Part shown: piece by piece, positions 1 to 5,377 of the stretch
Layout: each line of letters opens with the position of its first letter
How positions within the stretch are numbered: position 1 is the first letter of the stretch
Assembly: GCA_003157715.1 (NCBI GenBank)
Contig: PMKK01000272.1
Coordinates: forward strand, 1-6,982
Source: Actinomycetota bacterium
GTDB lineage: Bacteria > Actinomycetota > Thermoleophilia > UBA2241
Direction of reading: 5' to 3'
Length of the DNA: 6,982 nucleotides
Notes under the pieces: model-generated
Database searches by the model: none
What the model was told of the DNA's origin: nothing
What the model saw: the letters and a program-made list of their open reading frames with translations, nothing else
Translations under genes and position numbers: made by a program

Positions 1-1314
1 CTCGTCGTCGGCGGCGATCACGGCGACGTCGGCAAACAGCTCGAGCGCGCGCAGGGCATCCTGGATGCGCACCAGCGAGACCTTCTCGCCGCCGCGCTTG
101 ATGATGTCGTCGCGGCGCCCCTCGACCCATACGAACCCGTCGGCGTCGCGGTGCCCGAAATCGCCCGTGCGAAAGCCGTGAGGCGTGAGCGCCGCCGCGG
201 TCACGTCGGGATCGCCGAGGTAGTCCCGCATCACGAGCGGCCCGCCGACGTAAAGCTCGCCGACCTCACCGTCGGCCAGCAGATCGCCGTCGAGCCCGCG
301 CACCGTGACCGTCATTTCGCCGATTGGCCGGCCGACGGAGCCGCGGCGGCGGTCGAGCTCGTCGGGCGTGAGCACGCAGAGCCGGCCCGACACTTCGGTC
401 AGGCCATACATGTTGAAGAGCAGCAGGCCGGGCAGGACTCGCCGCGCGCGGTCGATCACGTCGAGCGGCAGGTGGTCGCCCGAGCTCACCCAGAACCGCA
501 AGCCGCCGGCCGGCTGCGGCTCGCTGAGCGGCTGCACGACGCGCACCAGGTGAGCCGGTGCTCCGCCGAACCCGGTGCAGCCCGCTTCGGCGATCTCGTC
601 GAGCAGGCCGGAGCCGAAGAAGAAGCCCGACCGTCCGGCCGTGCCGCCGCCGTGGGCCATGAGCGTGAGAAAGTGGCAGATGCCGCTCGTGAAGTAAGGC
701 GGCGTGTTGATGAAGATACGGTCGGCGGCCGTGAGCCCGAGCCGGTCGGCGACCAGGCCGGCGTTGGCGCCGATGGCGCGCAGCCGCTGGCAGACGCCCT
801 TGGGCCGGCCGGTCGTGCCCGACGTGAACATGACCATGGCAAGCTCGTCGGGGCCGACCGGCACGAGCGCGTCAAGGGCTTCGGGCCGCGCCTCGGGCAG
901 ATCGGCGGCGGCGACCTCCAGGCGTCGCGGCGCGCCGGCCGCGGACGGCGCGCCGGCCGCGGAGCTCGCCGTGGGGGCGGGCAGCCCGTTGCCCGGGCTG
1001 GTGAGCAGGACCTCAGGGGCCGACTTGGCGATCAGCCACTCGATGTCGGCGGCCGGCAAGGTGGTGTTGAGCGGCACGGCCACTCCACCGGCGAGCCACA
1101 CCGCGAACATCGCGACGAAGAAGTCGTCGTAGGCGTCGAGCAGCAGCGCCGCGCGGGCGCCGCGCGTAAGCCCGGAGGCGACGAGCTCGCCGGCCAGCGT
1201 CGCGGCCCGCCGGGCGAAGCTGCCGTAGCCGTACGAGCCGCCCCGCGTGACGAGCAGCGGCTGCTCGGGCCGCGCCCGCGACAGACTCAGAAGTGTCTCG
1301 ACCGCGCTCTCCAC
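1..1314 (-). CDS. AMP-forming acyl/aminoacyl ligase, DltA-like position (3' end missing)
   Basis: Adenylate-forming (ANL superfamily) enzyme that would activate a carboxylic acid with ATP and load it on the neighbouring carrier protein. 438 residues are visible; the gene leaves the window before the C-terminal catalytic lysine, so probably under 100 residues are missing. Visible core motifs: the phosphate loop T-S-G-T-T-G-R-P-K-G at about 164-173, Y-G-L-T-E at 303-307, R-T-G-D at 382-385, and the hinge G-R-R-D followed by I-K-R-G-G-E-K at 399-411. The GTG at 1314 is the only start between the in-frame stop of the microprotein gene (1330-1332) and the conserved body; a GAGG at 1322-1325 lies 7 bases upstream. 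Residues 118-129 are a perfect SAAGAP duplication. At the substrate-binding A4 position the sequence is P-Y-F-T-S (206-210), where DltA-type and peptide-synthetase domains have F-D-x-S, so an amino-acid substrate is doubtful. Cotranscribed with the carrier and microprotein. The family is certain; the Dlt-like role is inferred from context. Confidence 0.9.
   Translation of the reverse strand, partial: MESAVETLLSLSRARPEQPLLVTRGGSYGYGSFARRAATLAGELVASGLTRGARAALLLDAYDDFFVAMFAVWLAGGVAVPLNTTLPAADIEWLIAKSAPEVLLTSPGNGLPAPTASSAAGAPSAAGAPRRLEVAAADLPEARPEALDALVPVGPDELAMVMFTSGTTGRPKGVCQRLRAIGANAGLVADRLGLTAADRIFINTPPYFTSGICHFLTLMAHGGGTAGRSGFFFGSGLLDEIAEAGCTGFGGAPAHLVRVVQPLSEPQPAGGLRFWVSSGDHLPLDVIDRARRVLPGLLLFNMYGLTEVSGRLCVLTPDELDRRRGSVGRPIGEMTVTVRGLDGDLLADGEVGELYVGGPLVMRDYLGDPDVTAAALTPHGFRTGDFGHRDADGFVWVEGRRDDIIKRGGEKVSLVRIQDALRALELFADVAVIAADDE
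928..963 (-). repeat. 18-bp perfect tandem duplication inside the ligase gene
   Basis: Two identical, adjacent 18-bp units (928-945 and 946-963) in codon phase encode SAAGAP twice, at residues 118-129 of the ligase. The site precedes the phosphate loop in an Ala/Pro-rich stretch that looks like a surface loop, so the extra copy is probably tolerated. It is consistent with replication slippage. Confidence 0.9.
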
Positions 1315-1329
1315 CGGGTCGCCTCGCGC

Positions 1330-1503
1330 CTAGAAACGCACGTAGCGAAACTCGGTGAGATGCCCGCTGATGCCGATCGCCGCGGCGATGGCGACGAAGA
1401 CGAGAGACCAGAGCAGTACCTGGATGCTCAGGCCGAGGACATAGAAGGCGGTCGCGGACCGTGAACGTCCGCTCGCCGCCGTCTTGCCGGCCTGCTCAGC
1501 CAC
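1330..1503 (-). CDS. DltX-like membrane microprotein with C-terminal F-x-Y-x-x-F acyl-carrier motif
   Basis: A 57-residue protein: a polar N-terminus with K7, R13 and R15, one hydrophobic helix at about 20-45, then a short tail ending exactly in F-R-Y-V-R-F (52-57). In the Gram-positive dlt system, DltX is a one-helix peptide of this size whose C-terminal tyrosine accepts the acyl group from the MBOAT protein DltB and hands it to DltD outside the membrane. Y54 would be that residue here. The GTG start at 1503 overlaps the last 8 bases of the carrier gene (G-TGG-CTGA), implying translation by reinitiation, as there is no strong ribosome binding site. No other ATG or GTG exists in this frame. 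The TAG stop is 15 bases before the ligase start. Its position between carrier and ligase, the tail and the helix all agree. The match to DltX is by motif from memory, not by a search. Confidence 0.8.
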   Translation of the reverse strand: MAEQAGKTAASGRSRSATAFYVLGLSIQVLLWSLVFVAIAAAIGISGHLTEFRYVRF

Positions 1504-1756
1504 CGAGGGCGGCTTCTCGCTTGCGGGCGATGAAGGCGAGCATGTGGTTGACGGTGTCGAGGTTCTCGAAGACGACGTCCATGGCGCCGATCCTGATGGC
1601 GAACTCGTCCTCGAGGAACGTCATGAGATTGGTCAGGCTCATCGAGTCGAGGAGCTGGTCTTTGAACAGCGACGTGTCGGCGTCGATCGCGACCCCTTTG
1701 GGCAGATCGACCGCCTCGTCGCGAAGGAACTCGAGAATCGTATCGGCGTCGCTCAT
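1496..1756 (-). CDS. Acyl carrier protein (DltC-like)
   Basis: An 86-residue carrier protein. The phosphopantetheine attachment motif is L-L-D-S-M-S at 35-40, with Ser38 as the expected attachment site; the following T-N-L-M-T-F-L-E-D-E-F resembles helix II of carrier proteins. Length and acidic character fit the ACP/DltC family. It would carry the acyl group as a thioester from the adjacent ligase to a membrane acyltransferase. The start is ATG at 1756, preceded by a purine-rich AAGGAAGAGAG stretch. It lies 46 bases after the flavoprotein gene and its stop overlaps the microprotein start. Fatty-acid-synthase ACP is unlikely, because no fatty-acid genes are nearby and the sequence around the serine is D-S-M-S rather than the D-S-L-D typical of AcpP. 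Confidence 0.9.
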   Translation of the reverse strand: MSDADTILEFLRDEAVDLPKGVAIDADTSLFKDQLLDSMSLTNLMTFLEDEFAIRIGAMDVVFENLDTVNHMLAFIARKREAALGG

Positions 1757-1779
1757 GCGCGCTCTCTTCCTTGATCGTG

Positions 1780-1802
1780 CCGGCGGCGCGGGGACCCGCC
1801 GG
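1780..1802. other. Inverted repeat between flavoprotein and carrier genes
   Basis: Seven-base arms CCGGCGG (1780-1786) and CCGCCGG (1796-1802) flank a 9-base loop directly after the flavoprotein stop codon. No run of T follows on the minus strand, so it does not look like a strong intrinsic terminator. It may be an mRNA processing or stability hairpin that sets different levels for the flavoprotein and the downstream genes. Confidence 0.4.
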
Positions 1803-2486
1803 TCAGGGTCGCGTGCCGGCTGTGTGCGAGAACGTCATGGGGTTCGTGAAGTCGAGAGCGCCGCTGCCGGCCTGGATGAGCCGGGCGATGCTGAAGACCC
1901 GCTCGGCGACCTGGAAGCCCTGTTCCATACCCCACTCGTCGCTCAGTATGTGGCCGCGTCCGCCGGCCCAGCCGTAGGCTCCGAACTGGCAGGTGCCTTC
2001 GCCGTTGCCCACCACGAGACAGCCGTTGCGTATGAACGGCAGCCAGGCCGACATGATCGCCGTCTCGGCTCCTCCCGAACGCCGCGCGGCGATGGCCATG
2101 ACGCCCACCGGCCGGTTGGCCAGCCTGAAGTCCTGGTGCCGCAGGATCCGCGTGCGCATGATGAACTTGCTGAACAGGTCGGAGGGCAGACCGAAGTAGA
2201 CCGGAGTGGCGACCACCAGCCCGTCGGCCGCCACCATGGCGTCGAGCACCGATTGGACGTCGTCTTTCTTGGCCATGACGCAGGGCACGAACTGCCCGCT
2301 TCTCGTCTTGCCGCAGACGTCGCAGTACTGGCATGTCTCGAGACGCAGGTCGCGCAGGTGGATGACCTCGTGGACGACCTCGTCCCCGCGGGCGCCGGCC
2401 AGCCGCTCGAACGAGGCTTCGAGGAGCAGGCCGCTGTTGCTGCCCTCTCTGGGGCTGAAGTCGATGCCGAGCAATCGCACGCTCAC
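1803..2486 (-). CDS. Flavodoxin-fold NAD(P)H-dependent reductase with a four-cysteine cluster
   Basis: A 227-residue protein of the NADPH-dependent FMN reductase / iron-sulfur flavoprotein family. The N-terminal beta strand and glycine/serine loop (G-I-D-F-S-P-R-E-G-S-N-S-G at 7-19) form the expected FMN-phosphate site; T-P-V-Y-F-G, about 20 residues downstream of the last cysteine, is the second conserved flavin loop. Cysteines 52, 55, 58 and 69 give C-x2-C-x2-C-x10-C, close to the compact cluster of iron-sulfur flavoproteins but with a longer last spacing than the usual x4-7, so a 4Fe-4S cluster is plausible, not shown. The GTG start at 2486 has GGAG at 2495-2498, 8 bases upstream; a second GTG two codons later (2480) is possible. 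It is the first gene of the minus-strand operon. Its substrate and link to envelope acylation are unknown. Confidence 0.85.
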   Translation of the reverse strand: MSVRLLGIDFSPREGSNSGLLLEASFERLAGARGDEVVHEVIHLRDLRLETCQYCDVCGKTRSGQFVPCVMAKKDDVQSVLDAMVAADGLVVATPVYFGLPSDLFSKFIMRTRILRHQDFRLANRPVGVMAIAARRSGGAETAIMSAWLPFIRNGCLVVGNGEGTCQFGAYGWAGGRGHILSDEWGMEQGFQVAERVFSIARLIQAGSGALDFTNPMTFSHTAGTRP

Positions 2487-2510
2487 GTGTCTGTCTCCGT
2501 GTCTGTCTCC
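2487..2510. repeat. 12-bp tandem repeat carrying two ribosome-binding-site copies
   Basis: Two perfect, adjacent 12-bp units (2487-2498 and 2499-2510; plus-strand unit gtgtctgtctcc), followed by a partial third, lie immediately upstream of the flavoprotein GTG. On the minus strand each unit contains GGAG, so the mRNA carries a well-placed Shine-Dalgarno and a second copy 12 bases further upstream. Copy-number change would alter the leader without touching the coding sequence. Confidence 0.85.
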
Positions 2511-2631
2511 GTCTCTGGTTCCTTGCCTCGTAGGTCGCTCGGGTGGACCGGCGCGACGAACCTTTCACGTGCCCCTGGCCGGTCGTGCTCTCGCCGCGAG
2601 ACGAGACTTCCGTACCGGCGCTCCGCAGGCG

Positions 2632-2661
2632 ATTCTAGAGGTGACAGTCGGGTGGCGGCAA
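2632..2661 (-). promoter_or_regulatory. Candidate promoter of the flavoprotein-carrier-microprotein-ligase operon
   Basis: On the minus strand, TTGCCG (2661-2656) and TAGAAT (2637-2632) are separated by 18 bases, resembling a housekeeping sigma factor -35/-10 pair; the -10 matches 5 of 6 consensus bases. Transcription would begin near 2624, giving a leader of about 140 bases. The -35 lies inside the inverted repeat at 2652-2669. Found by eye; no experimental support. Confidence 0.4.
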
Positions 2662-2669
2662 CCCGCCAC
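2652..2669. other. Inverted repeat overlapping the minus-strand -35
   Basis: Perfect 7-bp arms GTGGCGG (2652-2658) and CCGCCAC (2663-2669) around a 4-base loop. Because it covers the candidate -35 of the minus-strand operon, it could be an operator. As a hairpin it has no T-tract on either side and is not a convincing terminator. Confidence 0.4.
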
Positions 2670-2673
2670 GTCA

Positions 2674-2721
2674 TACGGACCGTAGCTCACAAGACTTGGG
2701 CGGCGTACCGTTTGGCGGTAC
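2674..2721. other. Two inverted repeats in the divergent intergenic region
   Basis: An 11-bp odd palindrome, TACGG-A-CCGTA (2674-2684), and a second inverted repeat with arms GTACCG (2705-2710) and CGGTAC (2716-2721) around TTTGG; the latter extends by one further pair (2704/2722). Both lie between the two candidate divergent promoters, where a regulator acting on both operons would bind. The bound protein, if any, cannot be named. Confidence 0.35.
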
Positions 2722-2757
2722 GGCGGCATCCTGATCGCGGGCCCAAGGCTCGCGCGA

Positions 2758-2786
2758 TTGACCGGCGTCCGCCGACTGGGTACCGT
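2758..2786 (+). promoter_or_regulatory. Candidate promoter of the DltD-like gene
   Basis: TTGACC (2758-2763) and TACCGT (2781-2786) are spaced by 17 bases. The -35 matches 5 of 6 consensus bases; the -10 keeps only the TA and final T, which is common in high-GC bacteria. Transcription would start near 2793 with a leader of about 110 bases. A hairpin with arms GGTCC/GGACC (2787-2800) and a GC-only one (2803-2817, 6-bp stem, 3-base loop) lie at and after this start. Confidence 0.4.
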
Positions 2787-2901
2787 GGTCCGGCTGGACC
2801 GCCGCCCCGCCGGGGCGCGGCCGATCGTTCGCCGCCCGCGGCGTCGCCCTGCCGGTCCGACACGCAAAGAGCGGGCTGAGCTCACGTAGGGATTGCGACA
2901 C

Positions 2902-3972
2902 ATGCGAGAGGCAGGCACCAGACGACGCGCCCTGGCGCACGGCCTGCGCAGCCGCTCCTTCCTGATCCTGCTCGCGGCGGCTCTGGTGGCCGTCGCCGCG
3001 CTGGCCGGGCTGCAGTGGTTCGTGGCCGGCGGCCACTTCACGGTGCTCCCTGAGCGGCTCATTCTGCGCATCCCCAACGACGACTACGTCAACATCTCTT
3101 ACAAGATCGCCGAACTCAAGCGCACGCCGCCGACGACCCGCATGGTCTATCTCTTCGGTGGCTCCGGCGCCATGGAGATGATCCGCAGCGAGGACGTGCT
3201 GGCCGCCGCGACCTCGAACGACGCCGGCACTAGCGTGCGCGTCGTGAGCCTGGCGGCCCACGCTCAGAGCATGGGCGAGACGCTGGCGCTCATCGACAAC
3301 CTGCCGCGCGGCCGGGGACTGCTGGCGATCGGACTGTCGCCGAACCGGCTGAGCAGCTCACCCAGCACCGACGTCACTCAGCTCTCCGGCTCTCCACTCG
3401 CGCTGACCAGCCCGCGCCTGGCCGCCGTGCTGGCCGGCCGCGCCTCGCTCAAGAAACGCCTGCCGGGGCTGCTCACCGGCGTCTTCGACTTTGCCATGTC
3501 GTTTCTCAACCAGCGCGTCTTCACGACGTCGCCCCATCTGCTGCCCATCACCTACACTCCGCACTACTTCGGCGACGGCCCGGTGGCGAGCCTGGCGGCA
3601 AAGAAGAGGGGCCAGGCCATCGAGCTCGCCCGCGAACGGCCCCAGTATGCGGCCAACGTCGCCTACAACCTGGTAGTGCTGGCCGCGGCCGTCCGCCTCG
3701 GGCGCGAGAAGGGGTACACGGTGACGTTCTTCGAACAGCCCCTCGGTCTCGAGGCAAGCACCCCGGCCTGGAGCGCCTACCTGGCCACCTACCACGCCGA
3801 CGTCGCTCACGTCGCGGACGCCCTGGGGGTGTCCGACATCAGCGTGCAGCCCCGAGCGAGGCTGGTTAACGACGACTTCGCCGACCTGTTTCACCTCGTC
3901 AACTCGGGCCGCGACAAGTGGACCCCGTTGTTCGCGCGCGGCCTCGCCGGTGTCCTGCGGTCGGGCGGTTAG
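2902..3972 (+). CDS. DltD-like membrane-anchored SGNH-type acyltransferase/hydrolase
   Basis: A 356-residue protein with an Arg-rich N-terminus, one membrane helix at about 19-41 and a large extracytoplasmic domain. Block I is F-G-G-S-G (85-89) with Ser88 as the expected nucleophile; G-L-S-P-N (144-148) sits where DltD has I-S-P-Q; D328-L-F-H331 near the end is the D-x-x-H catalytic pair of SGNH enzymes. DltD takes the acyl group from DltX outside the membrane and places it on teichoic acid; the acceptor here is unknown. ATG at 2902 is preferred: AGGGA (2888-2892) lies 9 bases upstream, while the in-frame TTG at 2893 abuts it directly. It is divergent from the carrier-microprotein-ligase operon, unlike the usual single dlt operon. 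The fold is fairly secure; the DltD role rests on motifs plus neighbours. Confidence 0.8.
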   Translation: MREAGTRRRALAHGLRSRSFLILLAAALVAVAALAGLQWFVAGGHFTVLPERLILRIPNDDYVNISYKIAELKRTPPTTRMVYLFGGSGAMEMIRSEDVLAAATSNDAGTSVRVVSLAAHAQSMGETLALIDNLPRGRGLLAIGLSPNRLSSSPSTDVTQLSGSPLALTSPRLAAVLAGRASLKKRLPGLLTGVFDFAMSFLNQRVFTTSPHLLPITYTPHYFGDGPVASLAAKKRGQAIELARERPQYAANVAYNLVVLAAAVRLGREKGYTVTFFEQPLGLEASTPAWSAYLATYHADVAHVADALGVSDISVQPRARLVNDDFADLFHLVNSGRDKWTPLFARGLAGVLRSGG

Positions 3973-3990
3973 CCTGTAGCGCTCGTGCGG

Positions 3991-4017
3991 TTGACGGATG
4001 GGCCGTTGGTTGATAAT
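3991..4017 (+). promoter_or_regulatory. Candidate promoter of the Fur-family gene, giving a nearly leaderless mRNA
   Basis: TTGACG (3991-3996) and GATAAT (4012-4017; 5 of 6 -10 bases) are spaced by 15 bases, shorter than ideal; an alternative -10, TAATTT (4014-4019), gives 17. This AT-rich stretch stands out from its surroundings. Either choice puts the transcript start only a few bases before the ATG at 4029, and no Shine-Dalgarno is present, so a leaderless transcript is likely. Confidence 0.5.
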
Positions 4018-4029
4018 TTCTCTCAACCA
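4007..4029. promoter_or_regulatory. Inverted repeat, probable Fur-family operator
   Basis: Perfect 7-bp arms TGGTTGA (4007-4013) and TCAACCA (4023-4029) around a 9-base AT-rich centre. Size, AT-rich core and position over the -10 and the first base of the start codon fit an autoregulatory operator of a Fur-type repressor. A further GGTTGA half-site in direct orientation lies at 3989-3994, 19 bases (about two helical turns) upstream. The sequence is not the classical Fur or Zur box. Confidence 0.6.
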
Positions 4030-4610
4030 TGGACCGCAACCAGCCATCGTCGCCCTTGTCACCCGCGCCCCCGTCGGCGACCGCCGACATCGACGCCGTG
4101 TTTCGCGCCAGGGGTATTCCCATGACCCGCCAGCGCCGCCAGGTCTGGGAGTACTTCGCCTTCGGATCGCGGGCGGCGACTATCTCCGAGGCGACCGACG
4201 GCCTGCGCGCGGCCGGCATCGGCCAGGCGACCGTCTATCGCACCGTGACCTTGCTGACCGATCTCGGGCTGCTCGTGCGCGTCCAGGACCGGCGCGGCGA
4301 CATCGGCTTTACCGCGCCGCCGATCGGCCACAACCATCCCCTTGTCTGTGGCGTCTGCCGCCGCGTGGTGCGCTTTGACGGCGCGGGCGATCTGACGGCC
4401 CTCGAGGCCGCGCTCGCGGCGGAAACCGGTTTCGCGATCTACGGCCACCACCTCGAGGTCTACGGCGTGTGCGCGGCCTGCCAGGCCCGCGAGGCCGCCA
4501 AAGACGGCGAGCACGACACCGCCGGCGAGCACGACACCGCCGGCCGGCACGCGGCCGACGCCCCCGAAGATCACTCGGTCGGCACGGCCGGGGAAGGAGC
4601 ACTCGCATGA
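4029..4610 (+). CDS. Fur-family metal-dependent transcriptional regulator
   Basis: A 193-residue repressor. The N-terminal winged helix spans about 30-90, with the family signature A-T-V-Y-R-T-V (67-73). Two C-x2-C pairs (107/110 and 148/151) form the structural zinc site. The sensing region has H-N-H-P (101-104) and G-H-H (139-141). By hand alignment to E. coli Fur, positions equivalent to H33, E81 and H90 are not metal ligands here (P104 replaces H90), so the sensory site differs from canonical Fur and the metal cannot be predicted. The tail after 155 holds a duplicated GEHDTA unit plus H174 and H182, extending the protein past the usual 130-160 residues. It is the first gene of a corrinoid-uptake operon and overlaps the next gene by ATGA, so it probably controls the operon and itself through the palindrome at its start. 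Confidence 0.9.
   Translation: MDRNQPSSPLSPAPPSATADIDAVFRARGIPMTRQRRQVWEYFAFGSRAATISEATDGLRAAGIGQATVYRTVTLLTDLGLLVRVQDRRGDIGFTAPPIGHNHPLVCGVCRRVVRFDGAGDLTALEAALAAETGFAIYGHHLEVYGVCAACQAREAAKDGEHDTAGEHDTAGRHAADAPEDHSVGTAGEGALA
4506..4541 (+). repeat. 18-bp perfect tandem duplication encoding the His-containing tail
   Basis: Two identical adjacent 18-bp units (4506-4523, 4524-4541), in codon phase, encode GEHDTA twice (residues 160-171) in the C-terminal tail of the Fur-family protein. Each copy adds one His, one Glu and one Asp, all potential metal ligands. Confidence 0.9.
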
Positions 4611-5377
4611 CTGCGCAGTCCGATCAGCAGCCCGATCGGCGGTCCGAGCTCGACGTCGTCGCCGGTCGGGCGTTCTTTTCGTCGTGGAGCGGGGGCAAGG
4701 ACAGCTATCTCGCCTTGCATCGCGCCGTGGCCGGCGGCGGCCGGGCGATCGCCGTGCTCACCATGCTGCGCGAGGATGGCCGTCTCAGTCACAGCCACGG
4801 CTTGCCGCTTGCCTTCGTGGAGCGCCAGGCCGAGGCGCTCGGCCTGCCGCTCGTGTGCCGCGCCGCGTCGTGGGACACCTACGAAGCCGCCTTTCTGGAC
4901 GGCCTCGCCGAGTTGCGCGAACTGGGTGCCGAGGCCGGCGTCTTCGGCGACATCGACCTGCAGCCGCACCGCGACTGGGTGGAGCGCGTCTGCGGCGTCG
5001 CCGGTCTCGACGCCTGCCTGCCGTTGTGGCTGGAGCCGCGCCGAGCGCTGCTCGACGAGCTGTTCGCGGCCGGTGTCGAGGCGACCATCGTGACCGTCAA
5101 CACCGAGCGACTCGGGGAGCGCTTCCTCGGTCGCCGGCTTGACGCCGCGCTGATCCCCGAGCTCGAGGCGGCCGGCGTCGATGCCTGCGGCGAAGAGGGC
5201 GAGTTCCACACGGTCGTCACCGCCGCGCCGCTGTTCGCCGCGCCCGTGGAGATCGCCCGGCACGGCACCCTGGCCGTCGATCAGTACCGTTTCGCCGAGA
5301 TCGCCGCCGCGCATCCGGTGGAAGCGGCAAACCAGCCCCGTGAAGCAGCAAAAGCAGCAAGGAAAGGAACACCATGA
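4607..5377 (+). CDS. PP-loop ATPase of the DUF71/COG2102 (Dph6-like) family, predicted B12 salvage
   Basis: A 256-residue ATP-binding protein. The PP-loop S-G-G-K-D-S (28-33) binds ATP pyrophosphate; G-D-I-D (114-117) and the C-terminal G-E-E-G-E-F-H-T (195-202) are family hallmarks. Eukaryotic and archaeal Dph6 amidates diphthine on elongation factor 2 and carries G-E-G-G-E-Y-E-T at the latter site; bacteria lack diphthamide, so the automatic name diphthine-ammonia ligase would be misleading. Published comparative genomics assigned a DUF71 subgroup clustered with btuCDF to B12 salvage, probably an ATP-dependent amidation, and the neighbours here fit that. Start ATG at 4607 overlaps the regulator stop (ATGA) with AAGGAG at 4594-4599, 7 bases upstream; its stop overlaps the btuF start in the same way. 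The last 20 residues are Ala/Lys-rich and probably disordered. The family is secure, the reaction inferred. Confidence 0.88.
   Translation: MTAQSDQQPDRRSELDVVAGRAFFSSWSGGKDSYLALHRAVAGGGRAIAVLTMLREDGRLSHSHGLPLAFVERQAEALGLPLVCRAASWDTYEAAFLDGLAELRELGAEAGVFGDIDLQPHRDWVERVCGVAGLDACLPLWLEPRRALLDELFAAGVEATIVTVNTERLGERFLGRRLDAALIPELEAAGVDACGEEGEFHTVVTAAPLFAAPVEIARHGTLAVDQYRFAEIAAAHPVEAANQPREAAKAARKGTP

Noticed and set aside
151..1464. Plus-strand 437-codon open frame
   Set aside because: It is antisense to the ligase and microprotein genes; its Arg/Ala/Gly-rich translation has no family motif, while the minus strand carries a full set of adenylation motifs. It is open because of high GC.
1753..2568. 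Minus-strand 271-codon open frame overlapping the flavoprotein gene
   Set aside because: Arg-rich, with no motif, and a different frame from the flavoprotein, which has flavin loops and a cysteine cluster.
2652..2730. tRNA, small RNA or riboswitch in the divergent gap
   Set aside because: The hairpins do not assemble into a cloverleaf, no T-loop or B12-box sequence was found, and no T-tract terminator follows.
1461..2879. Plus-strand 472-codon open frame across the carrier, flavoprotein and gap
   Set aside because: Low-complexity translation, antisense to two well-supported genes, and it includes a V-S-V-S run that is just the 12-bp leader repeat.
2893..2901. TTG start for the DltD-like gene
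   Set aside because: It directly abuts the AGGGA ribosome binding site; the ATG at 2902 has proper 9-base spacing.
2671..3261. Minus-strand open frames over the gap and the start of the DltD-like gene
   Set aside because: They are antisense to the membrane helix and Ser motif of a recognisable gene and have shadow-like composition.
3973..4028. Cobalamin riboswitch or terminator upstream of the corrinoid operon
   Set aside because: Only 56 bases are available; they hold promoter-like and palindromic sequence but no riboswitch core and no hairpin followed by T residues.
4607..5377. True diphthamide synthase
   Set aside because: Bacteria do not make diphthamide, the C-terminal motif is G-E-F-H-T rather than G-E-Y-E-T, and the neighbours are corrinoid transport genes.
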